A stretch of 43,680 nucleotides of DNA, taken from Paramoeba atlantica (lineage: Eukaryota > Discosea). The notes under the pieces were generated by a model. That model was not told the DNA's origin. It saw only the letters and a program-made list of their open reading frames with translations, and ran no database searches. Positions 28,510 through 37,670 of the stretch are shown here, in pieces (the stretch's first letter is position 1; each line of letters opens with the position of its first letter). The position numbers were made by a program, and so were the translations under genes. The DNA lies in NCBI GenBank assembly GCA_977017575.1, contig CDRNVI010000031.1:1-43680 (forward strand), written 5' to 3'.

Positions 28510-28867
28510 TGTCGTTGTGCATAAAATCGACAGTTTTATAAAATGGTGGGAGGGTCAAAAACGTCGATTGCAAGTTTTTTAAGAAATTCTGACGTTGTTT
28601 CCCCGAAACGTAAAGCCAAGCCTAGTACTCACAGTGACGCCCGTTCCTCTCTATAGCAATATTTATGTACCCTGGGGTGAGAAACGGCTCTCCGGCAATT
28701 TCTCCCGAAGTGAACGTGAAGATACTCATCTTTGAGGCATGAATCATGAAAACAGGAGAAATCTCAAAACAAATCAAACAAATTGCAAAAAATGCAAGTC
28801 GAACGTGTGTAAAAGCACGGGAAACGACAACAAAACGCGCTTCGTGTGTAAAAACACGGGAAACGAT

Positions 28868-28980
28868 ATACCCTCCACGGGAGGTCTGTGTGAGAGCTCT
28901 CGAATGTGCTATTATTTTCTGAAATTGGCCAAGTTTTACAAATTTTAGACGCCCCCCAGCATTGGCTGATCCCCCCTGTA
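28868..28980 (+). repeat. Solo arm of the 352-bp inverted-repeat element
   Basis: It matches 28158-28268 in the same orientation, from CCCTCCACGGGAGG to GCTGATCCCCCCTGTA. It lacks a partner arm downstream. Before it, GTGTGTAAAARCACGGGAAA occurs twice (28805-28868). LRR copy E starts 75 bases after it. Confidence 0.65.
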
Positions 28981-29032
28981 TTTATTATATTATTATTGTT
29001 ATTTTCTCATGAATTCTTGTGTTTGTTTTTTT

Positions 29033-29054
29033 ATTACATTTACCTTGAAGATTA
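29033..29054 (+). promoter_or_regulatory. Candidate trans-splice acceptor before LRR copy E
   Basis: TTACATTTACCTTGAAG follows a T-rich tract (28990-29040), and ATTA separates the AG from the ATG. It is identical to the site before copy D over 20 bases. Confidence 0.45.
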
Positions 29055-29873
29055 ATGCACGGCACCTACTGCATCGATGACGGCTCCGATTTACGTCGAG
29101 GCAAAGTGACCTCTCTGCTGCTACCCCAAGAGGATATGCTGGAGCGTTTCATTTCAAATCTAACGGGAAGGCACAAATCATGGCGTACGACGAAGAAGAA
29201 TATGTTAGGACGCGTCAAACATGTATCGGTATGCAAGTGGAAAGGCGTCACATGTGATAAGGATCAGACTGTGCGCTACATTGAATGGTGTTCAATGAAT
29301 CTTTTGGGCACCTTAAAATGGGAGTTGTTGCCTTATACGGTAGTTTCCTGCAAATTGATTCGTAACCGACTAATGGGAACGGTTGAACTGGACACTTTGC
29401 CATCTTCTTTATCGCTTTTAATATTAGCAGACAATACTTTTACCGGGGAACTACATCTATCCGATTTGCCTGACACTTTACAGAATTTTAGTGTGAATGA
29501 TAATAAATTTGAGGGGAGCGTAGATCTTACGAATCTGCCTTCGACGTTAAACGCTCTATATCTTAATAATAACCAGCTTTCTAGTGCCGTCGATCTTTCT
29601 CACCTACCGGACTTGGAATATCTCTACTTGAACAATAACATGTTTACAGGGCCTCTCTCTCTGGGACATTTGCCCGCATCACTTAGGTTTGCTAACTTTT
29701 ACAATAACTTATTTTGTGGCTTAGTAACTTTTGACGGTCTTCCCAAAGGCTTGACATTATTGTCCCTCCACAGTAACAAATACCTTTATGGCGAGATTGA
29801 CCGTTGCGTGCTTCCTAAGACTTTGCGAATTCTGGAATATTATGACACAGAAATTCATATGAAATCTACGTAG
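29055..29873 (+). CDS. LRR protein, copy E, 272 aa (intact)
   Basis: The second LRR subfamily (D, E, F). N-terminal segment MHGTYCIDDGSDLRRGKVTS, a helical stretch (LPQEDMLERFISNL), the two-Cys cap (VSVCKWKGVTCDKDQTVRYI), then about seven LRR units (for example VDLTNLPSTLNALYLNNNQL) and a closing unit with YLYGEIDRCVLPKTLRILEY. No signal peptide is evident. All repeats have the 23-residue spacing and the frame is intact, ending TAG. The cap is the same type as in plant-like LRR receptors, but no kinase or membrane part follows. Confidence 0.87.
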   Translation: MHGTYCIDDGSDLRRGKVTSLLLPQEDMLERFISNLTGRHKSWRTTKKNMLGRVKHVSVCKWKGVTCDKDQTVRYIEWCSMNLLGTLKWELLPYTVVSCKLIRNRLMGTVELDTLPSSLSLLILADNTFTGELHLSDLPDTLQNFSVNDNKFEGSVDLTNLPSTLNALYLNNNQLSSAVDLSHLPDLEYLYLNNNMFTGPLSLGHLPASLRFANFYNNLFCGLVTFDGLPKGLTLLSLHSNKYLYGEIDRCVLPKTLRILEYYDTEIHMKST

Positions 29874-30573
29874 TGTTTTGAGTTTCCGAGAATACCACTT
29901 TCCTATTTTCGTATTTTTAAAGTCCAGTCCCGGTGAACTGGTTATCTTTTCTTCGCTACCCTTCCTGTGGTACTCACAAAATGAGAGACAAGTTTCGCCA
30001 CTTCGCACATGGCGTTGTCGAATACACTGAGTTCTCCTGTACTGACAATTCCCCCAACAGTTTTGCCAACTTAGACTTCTCCTCTCTTGTAAATCCCCGT
30101 AACAGGCGAACGTCAATACGTTTCTTTAAAGAAAAATTGTTTGGATTGCTTATCGAAGAAGCACATACCACCATTTCTTATGAGTTCCTTTTTCTAATGG
30201 GAAACCTTTTTATATGATTAAAGAATTTCGTACAGAAATCTCAATGTTTGGCTGCTCTAGGAATTTGCTGATTACGCAATGCATCCTACTTGTTACTGTC
30301 CTGTCTCATTAGCGCGGCGCCAAGCGCGCAGAGCCCGATATTTCCCTTGTTTTCTTTGTGCTGCAAAGATCCTTACTGTTTTGGTACTTTCTTTTTTTAC
30401 TGTTTTTGGTACTTTCTACGACCGGGGTCACTTCAAAATGTTCCAACTCTGCATCAAGCGCGCAGAACCCATCTCGCAAGGTTACTACGACAGCTTGAGA
30501 GAGCTTTGTCGGATGAGAAGGTATCACGCACCATCGCATCAATGGTCCGTCGGACTACTCGAGCTCCATTCTC
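29874..30573. other. No gene recognised
   Basis: A 94-codon frame (29933-30217) ends in a hydrophobic stretch but has no known motif. TATGAGTTCCTTTTTCTAA near 30178 recurs near 35021. 30300-30560 contains overlapping frames on both strands, one with RRTHLARLLRQLERALSDEK, which looks protein-like but unassigned. Confidence 0.35.
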
Positions 30574-30600
30574 AAAAGATACAGTTTCTGTACCTTGTTG
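30574..30600 (+). other. SL exon copy fused to a gene body (no donor site)
   Basis: AAAAGATACAGTTTCTGTAC plus CTTGTTG is the SL exon of 16610-16641 without its first bases. In the SL RNA genes GT follows; here the sequence continues TACTATGTTG, with none of the SL intron. A 42-base leader and the start codon of the zinc-finger gene follow. This is what a reverse-transcribed, trans-spliced mRNA would leave in the genome. Confidence 0.75.
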
Positions 30601-30642
30601 TACTATGTTGTATAGAAATGATATGCGTCTGTAGCCCCTAAT

Positions 30643-32113
30643 ATGGCAAGCTCAGACGTTCCTGCACCAGCATCACGGGTGGAACGACATGTGAGGATCA
30701 GGAGCACCACAAGTATGACATTGACAGCGTTCACGGGCATTAAGTCTGCGGCTGCCAGCTCTCTCGTCAAACAGTTTTACCCAAATCCCGAGACCGGTCG
30801 CGCCGCCCTCACTAACGCGCTCGATAAAAACAATCCAGCCTGCGGACTCATGGTCGAATCGACCGAACTGTTTAGGTATAGAGTTCGACATCGAGGAGCC
30901 GATGAAGGATGGACCTATTATCCGAGCGTTGCTGACCTACATGCCAGGAAATTTTCTTCTACTTATTCCCGCGTCGACTCCCTCAGTCGTGCCCTCGTCA
31001 GATATTTTGAAGGATCTCCTCCCAAACTCCTGCCCTTTGAAATCGAATCATTGCCCACAGACAGTCAAGAAGCATCATCGACACCAATCGCCACCGAATG
31101 CAAACACAGCTGTATAAACAAGGAAACATGTTCCCCATGCATGCTGTAAGCGACATCTTACGGGCCATGCGAACATCACTCCCAACGAAGAGCCCCGGAC
31201 TGCGACAAGTAGCAATGCGGACACGAATATCGCTCCCAACGAAGAGCCCCGGGGTGCAACAAGTAGCAACGCCGACACTAGCGAGTGTAAACACCCTTGT
31301 CGCGACAAACGTACCTGTAAGCACTTATGCTGTAAACGTCACTTGCCTTCCCGCACTGCTGTAGAATCTCCAACTGCTGAGCCACAGCATGAAGGCGGAA
31401 CCTCGCAGCATAGCGAAACACAGGTGTCTTCTCGGGAAGTTGAAGAATGTAAGCATATCTGCACCGACAAACGCGCATGCAAACACCTATGCTGCAAACG
31501 TCACCTATCGCTTACCCTTGTCCATCCCGACGATAGCTCTGGAATAGACGCCACCGACTCACATCGCGAATCGCGCGATTTACCCCCACCACGTCCAGCA
31601 CAGGTCCCTCCTAGCTCCAACAAACCGAGAACCCGTTCAGTCCCTACACGCACAACTTCTTACTCTGCTGGAAATGACAACACCTCTCCGGAAACAAGAA
31701 CCGTCTACCACACACTGCATTCGATTGGTAGTACTGTCGGAACCTACATCATAAGCACCGCGCGTCAAGTTCTCGCTACAAGTACCACTCCGGGACACAA
31801 ACCGCATCTCAGTAGAATAACTGAGCAAAACCTTTGTGGTAATGCCCAGATAGAAAACACAGAAGAACTTTCACAAGTAACATGCAAGCTGAAACGGACA
31901 CGACGGAAACGATCCGGCCCACAGAATGTAAGCATGTCTGCGGGAACAAGCGTACGTGCCTTCACCAGTGTTGCAAAAGACACCTGGATAGCGCCCCAAC
32001 ACAGCAACAGCGTGACACCGCGGCAACCCAGTACACGGGCGACGAACTCCCAGCACCGCTTCCCCCACCACCGCATGAACCTAGTGAAGTACACTTACCT
32101 TCCCCCACTACCC
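30643..32113 (+). pseudogene. Mer3-type zinc-finger repeat protein, probable retrocopy, frames shifted
   Basis: The N-terminal 145 residues (from MASSDVPAPAS) are a domain I do not recognise. Four copies of a C-x-H-x3-C-x4-C-x-H-x-CC motif follow: ECKHSCINKETC (31096), ECKHPCRDKRTCKHLCCKRH (31283), ECKHICTDKRACKHLCCKRH (31445) and ECKHVCGNKRTCLHQCCKRH (31924). This resembles the small zinc finger at the C-terminus of Mer3/HFM1 helicases, but no helicase is here. A 54-base repeat (31175-31282) lies between fingers 1 and 2. The frame changes inside finger 1 (near 31130) and again near 31840-31900; the first is too abrupt for an intron. The upstream SL exon points to a retrocopy; no poly(A) tail is seen. 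Confidence 0.65.
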
Positions 32114-32321
32114 CGCAGTACGTCGAAATTTAGTGCTCTGAGAGCAAAAATACGCTCGCGCGACCCCCGCTAAATAGGGGGGGAAGGTGGTAGTCGTGGG
32201 GTATGGAGGCCTTCACGCAACTCCGGGGCCTTACCGGGAACAGAAATGAGACACTATGGTTCCAGTATTTATAGCCCGTAACTACTTTTTTGTAAAGCAC
32301 TCTTTAAGTGATGAAAAAGTC

Positions 32322-32378
32322 ATTAAGGGGTAAAAATGTCATTAAGGGGTAAAAATGTCATTAAGGGGTAAAAATGGC
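32322..32378 (+). repeat. 19-bp tandem repeat, three copies
   Basis: Three units of GTCATTAAGGGGTAAAAAT. They lead directly into the 52-bp repeat at 32385. Confidence 0.75.
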
Positions 32379-32384
32379 CCAAAC

Positions 32385-32568
32385 GACGTATGGATTTCTT
32401 TATTCCCCGTATCGGGGATGATAAAACAGTTTACAGACGTGTAGGATGTCACTTATTCCCCTTTTCGAGGATGACAAACTGGTGTACAAGACGTATGGCA
32501 TTCTTTATTCCCCTTATCAGGGATGACAAAACAGTTTACAGACGTGTAGGATGTCACTTATACACCCC
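32385..32568 (+). repeat. 52-bp tandem repeat with hairpin cores, four copies
   Basis: Monomers start at 32385, 32436, 32490 and 32541 and alternate between two types (GACGTATGG.. and GACGTGTAGG..), giving a 105-base higher-order unit. Each of the first three has a core like ATTCCCCGTATCGGGGATGA that can fold. The spacers are not unique, which argues against a CRISPR-like array. Confidence 0.7.
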
Positions 32569-32724
32569 CTATCATTAATAATGATAATTGAAAAACGATT
32601 TTCACCTCGGATTGTGAAAATTACCCAAAAGATATCAAAAAAAAATCATTCTATCGTAACTCCTCCGTGTCAGCTCGAGGTTTTTTCCGCGATCTCAGCT
32701 CGCGGTTTTTTTAATCTCCGCAAA

Positions 32725-32950
32725 TGTCGGATTTCGTGCTCTGAGAGCAAAAATACGCAAAAAATCGCCCCATTTTTACCCGAAAATCGGCTATTTTTGG
32801 CTATAATCCTTCCATTTTCTTCAGCTTTCCCGGCCAATTTTTCTTTTTTAGGCTCTTCGTTAAACGCGGTGGTAGTTTTCAACGCGAAGCGCGCAGCGTG
32901 AGTGACTTGTAAGTTGAAAACAACCACCGTGTTTAACGAAGAGCCTAGAA
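32725..32950. repeat. Fold-back repeat, copy b
   Basis: Arms 32849-32883 and 32913-32946 (GGCTCTTCGTTAAACGCGGT against its complement). The left flank from 32725 (CTGAGAGCAAAAATACGC, CGGCTATTTTTGGCTATAAT) matches copy a at 4630-4740. The loop has the same orientation as in copy a. Confidence 0.75.
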
Positions 32951-32969
32951 AATTTATATTTTTTAGTGG

Positions 32970-33294
32970 AAGGTATCAAACGGCCCAAATTCGGGTTAAA
33001 ATTTAGCAATGTTCGCCTAAACATCGGGCTTTTTCACCGGAAAAAATAGATTATTCATGATGTTTGGGCAATTTTTCTTTTTTAGTGGCTTCGTTAAACG
33101 CGGTGGTTGTTTTCAACTTAGAAGTCACTCATGCCGCGCGCTTCGCGTTGAAAACTTCCTCCGCGTTTAACGAAGCCACTAAAAAAGAAAAATTGCCAAA
33201 ACATCATGAACAATCTATTTTGGTGTGTGAAAAAGCTCGATTTTTAGGGGAACATTGCTAAATTTTAACCTGAATTTGGGCCGTTTGATACCTT
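32970..33294. repeat. Fold-back repeat, copy c, 325 bp with long arms
   Basis: The longest inverted repeat in the window. It runs from AAGGTATCAAACGG (32970) to CCGTTTGATACCTT (33294), centred near 33131, with arms of about 145 bases at roughly 85-90% identity. The loop (CTTAGAAGTCACTCATGCCG) is in the opposite orientation to copies a, b and e. It overlaps the right flank of copy b. Confidence 0.78.
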
Positions 33295-33394
33295 ACTAGT
33301 AGGGGTCGGAGGCTAATCTGATGAAAAAATCGTCTCCTACTCTACCACTTCCCTGCGCTCGATTTCGAAAAGCAAAAAATTCGAAAGAAACTTC

Positions 33395-33660
33395 TTGACG
33401 TATGCCCCCCCCATGGACCCCCCCCATGGACCCCCCCCCCCTAGACCCCCCATTTTTTTCAATTTGTTTTTCATTTTTGGGCCACCGGGCCCCCCTTTTA
33501 TATTTTTTTCTTTTATTATATTACTGTGTTCCCCTTTATATTTTCACTGTTTTTGTTCACTTTTTCTTCAATAATCGAGGGTAGAGCGATAGTTATCCAA
33601 CCACCGCAATAATCGAGGGTAGAGCGGTAGTTATCCAACCACCGCAATAAGCCTCTGCGA
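33395..33660. repeat. Compound repeat, inverted copy
   Basis: This is the reverse complement of the block at 3960-4150: a C-rich part with CCATGGACCCCC, then TTTATATTTTCACTGTTTTT, then GATAGTTATCCAACCACCGC. The last 37 bases are duplicated (33577-33650). Confidence 0.55.
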
Positions 33661-33675
33661 GAGGTTTTGTGATTT

Positions 33676-33935
33676 CTTTTTTAGGCTCTTCGTTAAACGC
33701 CGTGGTTGTTTTCAACTTAGAAGTCACTCATGCTGCTTCGCGTTGAAAACTACCACCGCGTTTAACGAAGCGCCTAAAAAAGAAAAATCGCTAAAAGATC
33801 ATGAATAATCTAGTTTTTGAGGTGAAAAAGCTCGATTTTTTGGCAAAAAATGCGAAATTTTAACCCGAATTTGCGCGGTTTGATACCTTTCCAGTAGGGA
33901 TAGGAGGCTAATCTGACGAAAAAATCGTCGCAGAA
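33676..33935. repeat. Fold-back repeat, copy d, with right flank
   Basis: Arms at 33680-33715 and 33745-33780, with the loop orientation of copy c. The right flank (to 33935, CTAATCTGACGAAAAAATCG) is like that of copy c, but the left flank is the compound repeat instead. It therefore looks like a recombinant or partly overwritten copy. Confidence 0.7.
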
Positions 33936-34430
33936 TGGTAGCTGAGGTCCCAAACTCTTAAATTACGTTTTAAGAGTCGGTTTTGGAAAAACAAATTACA
34001 TTAATTAAAATTACATTATTATTATTTTTTGGATCAAAAAAGAAACCTTTTTGGTCCCCTCCTTGTTGGACCCAACCTTGTTTCCCAACCTTGTTGGACC
34101 CCTCCTGCGCGTTCCAGGGAGGCAAAATCCCTCTTTTGCGAGCAAGGCCCAACTGTGAGCGAAGTCCACTTCTGGAGGCAAAAGCTTCAGCGCGCGGGTC
34201 GCGCACTGAGAATCTGTGTCTAGGATTGTGCAACGCGGACAAACAGCGCGGGTGAGCTCACAGAGAAGTTGAAAGCTGTGTGACCCAATTTACCCGTCCG
34301 GAGGAGCTCTACCACTGATGAGTATGGCGGGGGAAGATTTATGGATAGAAAGGAATTTTTCTGTCCAAAGGCACTTTATTTGTCCAAAGGCATTTTATCT
34401 GTCCAGAGGCATCGGTCCTGTCCGGCCGCC

Positions 34431-34945
34431 ATTGCGGTAGTTGTATAACTACCGTATACCCCCCCAGTAATAGAATGGGTTTTGGGCCAAAAAATGGCTA
34501 AATCTCTGTTACTCGGGGGAGGGCTTTTTTGGTGGGAAGAGACCTTTTTTGTTCATGGGTACGTTGATTTTCTGCCCAGACAGCCCCACAACTACGCCAT
34601 TCGCTCCCGCGCAACCACCCTCACCCCGTCCAGCGACCCCCACCCGCCCAAACACCCCCTACGCCCTCCAACCACCCTCCTGAGCTAAATCTCTGTTACT
34701 GGGGGTCAGCCCAAAAATGGCGAAATCTCTGTAACTGGGGGGGGGGGGGGGGTCTATTACTGGGTGGGGGGGGGGTATACGGTACCGCCTTACCTTCGAT
34801 TATTGAAAAAAAGCGAACAAAAACAGTGAAAATATAAAGAGGAACACAGTAACAAATTTATAGTAGAAGGCGGCCGGACATTTTTTGGCCCAAAACCCAT
34901 TCTATTACTGGGGGGGTTATACGGTAGTTATACAACTACCGCAAT
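34431..34945. mobile_element. 515-bp element with 65-base inverted ends
   Basis: 34431-34496 and 34881-34945 are nearly perfect inverted copies (ATTGCGGTAGTTGTATAACT, ACCGTATA, a C run, CAGTAATAGAATGGGTTTTG). The outermost 25 bases are themselves palindromic. The 12-mer TGTCCGGCCGCC just outside the left end occurs inverted just inside the right end. The interior has several G-tract copies of the same end and a fragment of the compound repeat. No gene is inside. Before it (34362-34410) are three copies of CTGTCCARAGGCATTTTAT. Confidence 0.7.
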
Positions 34946-35282
34946 TGAAGAATATGACCATCTCGTAACTTATTACTATACCCCCCCTGCTTATGAGTTT
35001 CACCTATTCTGGCACGTTTATGAGTTCCTTTTTCTAAGGCGAATGATTTTGTATCCACTTCGCGATACGACATGTACGTCCGTTGTGCACCTTAGAAAAA
35101 TCCGTTTTCGTTCATTATCTCCATATTAACGCAGCTAGAATGTATTCACGTGATTTTTATCCATTTTTCTACGTTCACATTTCGTATTTTTCAAGATTTT
35201 CGCATTTCTTTGCTATAAAACTTTATTTCGTACGCCAATTGACCAATATATCATCAACAAGATGGTCTAATCCGCCTTCTGA
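34946..35282. other. No gene recognised
   Basis: AT-rich. Nothing beyond the short TATGAGTTCCTTTTTCTAA match to 30178. Confidence 0.5.
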
Positions 35283-36006
35283 ATGGAAAACTCATATGTC
35301 TTGATGCAGACGGGTATGATGCCCCCACAGGTTACACAGAATGAGGTTTCTGACTGGAGGCTGTACGACACCCTGAGAATTACAACATCAGTTGCAACCC
35401 GCGTGGAAAAGGAAATCACCGGTCAGACTGCTGTCGGTGAGCTCTCCGACTACGATAAACCGATTATCACCACTTCAGTCGGAACCCGCATGGGGGAGGA
35501 CAGTATCGATCCAATCCCTTCTTCAGTGGCAAGAGGGTCGCTTGACGTTCACAAGGCTCCGCAACATAACACGCAAAGAAAATATGAAGATGTGAAGAAA
35601 AATCGACGTTTGTCAAGCAAAATCAAACGTCTTGAAACGAAGATAGAAAAAAACTGCAAAACTTTTGCGCTAGAGAACCTAGCAACTTTGCGAGAAGAGA
35701 ACGTCATTTCAGCCAACACCAAAAAGAAATTAGAAGAGCGAAATAGGCTCATAGAAGCAGAGTGTGCTTCCAAGGCACTACATGAAAAGTATTTGTTGGA
35801 AGTCCTCGGAAAAATTCAAAAACAGTACATTTATACAAGCGCTAGCGAAACAAGTGAGAAAAAAAACTGTGAAGCGCGGGCGTACTAAAAAGACCAAGAG
35901 AGGACTCAAACCGCGCGATACCTCCACTTTGATTGTTCAGAAAGGAGCAAAAGGTAAGGGCTCCTTGAGCAAAGAGGGGATATCGAATTTTAAAGCCTTG
36001 CTTTAA
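35283..36006 (+). CDS. Coiled-coil protein with basic tail, frame change near its end
   Basis: I do not recognise the family. From ATG 35283 the first 90 residues include two related segments (LRITTSVATRVEKEI and PIITTSVGTRMGEDS). Residues 100-185 are Lys/Glu/Leu-rich with heptad-like spacing, probably a coiled coil (IKRLETKIEKN, ANTKKKLEERNRLIEAE). The frame stops at 35886-35888. In the next frame a strongly basic, nuclear-type tail is open from about 35821 to 36006 (VRKKTVKRGRTKKTKRGLKP). The composition suggests the tail belongs to the same gene, so one shift has occurred near the A runs at 35815. It could be a pseudogene, a programmed frameshift or a sequencing error. Confidence 0.5.
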
Positions 36007-36369
36007 CATATAGGTAACCCCTATATTTTACAAGGCTTTTTACACCTTTCCAAGTTCGATTTAAACTGATGTACCAGAGAGCTGTTGGTTGATGAAACGG
36101 AAATAGTATATACTACTATACTATTATGTAGTATGTATTATGTATATAGTACACCTGGAGTTTTTCAGCGTTGGCAACTGGCCTACATGTTTAATTTGGA
36201 GAAAACGACATGTCCAAGGGTTTGGTTTAGCGACTACGACTCAGGTTCTCTTAAATCTGAAAACAGCCCTATTGGCAAATGGGAAAACCTGGAAAAAGCA
36301 GAAAGTCTTCTACCTAAAGCGTTGAGCGAAACACGCTCTTTGTCCTTAAATGACATCGGTGACGCGTAC

Positions 36370-36921
36370 AGCCACATCACCCATGGTACTCTTGTTCCCT
36401 CGCGTCACAGGCCCTGCCAACTTCTGACTAACAATGGATACTCATATTCAATGAAGAAGAGAGATCTGTGTCTCACGCAGCGGCAAAAAGAGTACCGGAT
36501 CAAATTTGTCGAGGTGATGCTCAGGCAAGACTCGACCTTACTCGACCGTTTGGTTTTCTCTGACGAAACACCAATTTTAGCAGGAGATCTGAGCAAGAAG
36601 GCATGGCAGCACCCTGATGCTCCCGTCTTTATGGATCGCCCTGTCGTCTTTATGGATGATGGAGCCCCTGGGCATCGAGCGAAGGATACGATGCAGTGGT
36701 GGCTAGCTCGCGGGGATCTTGCCGTGCTACGCTCACTGCAAGCAGAGGAAGATGGACCTTTTCTTCGTTGACCAGCGGACTCCCCTGATCTCAACCCGAT
36801 AGAGAATATTTGGGACGCAGTAAAGCGCTTCAAAAATAAGAAGCGGCCACGAACCAGGCAAGAAAGCGAAGTGCGCCAAACCCCACGTGTCATTTCAAAA
36901 GCGACACAGAATGGTTATTGA
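36370..36921 (+). pseudogene. Tc1/mariner-type transposase, C-terminal half
   Basis: It shows YRIKFVEVML, RLVFSDETPILAGDLSKKAW (first Asp), VVFMDDGAPGHRAKD (second Asp), one in-frame TGA (36769-36771), then PADSPDLNPIENIWDAVKRF (Glu) and a stop at 36919-36921. Only about 45 residues separate the first two Asp motifs, half the usual number, so an internal deletion is likely. The TGA lies where the copy at 2-691 has Trp. It is a different lineage from the other three Tc1 copies. Confidence 0.78.
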
Positions 36922-37054
36922 GTATAAAGGTGAGAAGATACCTTTTTGAAATTATAGAGAATTATAGAGAGAGGCGGTGCGGGCGTTTTCTAAGTTCGTT
37001 CGAGTCGGAGCTTATCTTAGCGTCGCGTGGAAACACTAAACCTGTGATGAAGAT

Positions 37055-37366
37055 TTTGCTTGGTCTGGGTAGGTCGTGCGTGAGGGGCCGGCGTACCTAA
37101 TTAGCTTAGGTCGGGTCAATAAGGGGAATCTGTTAGCGGAGAAAAAATCCTTCTCTGATCCACTTTGCGTTTGGTACGTGGCAAGGCCACGAACGACCTT
37201 ACCCTTTCCTTTTGCTTGGTCTGGGTAGGTCGTGCGTGAGGGGCCGGCGTACCTAATTAGCTTAGGTCGGGTCAATAAGGGGAATCTGTTAATGGAGAAA
37301 GAATCCTTATCCGATGCACTTTGCGTTTGGTACGTGGCGAGGCCACGAACGACCCTATCCTTTCCC
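37055..37366. repeat. 156-bp tandem repeat, two copies
   Basis: Unit starts at 37055 and 37211 (TTTGCTTGGTCTGGGTAGGT). The copies differ at about ten positions. The unit is a multiple of three, and a minus-strand frame of 139 codons is open through both copies (37036-37455), giving a 52-residue repeat (FPLLTRPKLIRYAGPSRTTY). I cannot say whether it is coding. Confidence 0.7.
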
Positions 37367-37564
37367 TCTATTCGCCACACAGGTGTAATTCTCTGCGCGA
37401 TGCACTTGAGTAGCACCCGCCACCGTCCTTGGTTACCGGACGTGTATACGCACATGTTTTATTCAGTTGACATTGTTTTTCTCTTGTGCTTTACTTACTT
37501 GTAGGTTCATGTTACACAAATAGCAGTCATTTAGATGGAGGCACAGGAGTAGGAAATCTACTCA

Positions 37565-37670
37565 AACGATAAAGATACCGTTTCTGTAAAAAGGTACCTT
37601 CTTCGAATGTTGGACACAACCCCGTAATGGGGAAGTAAGTTCGGAACCTCTTCCTGGTTCTAACAACATT
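37565..37670 (+). ncRNA. SL RNA-like gene, diverged
   Basis: It begins AACGATAAAGATACCGTTTC plus TGTA, identical to SL exon 1 for its first 14 bases and with one change overall to TTTCTGTA. The exon end is then different (AAAAAG before GTACC). The downstream part has hairpins CCCC-gtaat-GGGG and GAACC-tcttcct-GGTTC but not the stems of 16651-16725. It could be a variant SL gene or a decayed one. A match starting exactly at AACGAT supports that point as the true exon start. Confidence 0.45.

Noticed and set aside
32385-32568. CRISPR-like array (repeats with palindromic cores)
   Set aside because: Repeats are back to back at 51-54 bases with no unique spacers, and the context is eukaryotic.
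12660-36771. UGA read as Trp or another amino acid (in-frame TGA in an IS30 HTH and a Tc1 relic)
   Set aside because: The IS30 site is better explained by CGA to TGA at an Arg, and both genes carry other damage. HslV ends naturally at TGA, and the intact LRR genes end at TAA or TAG, so there is no consistent sign of reassignment.
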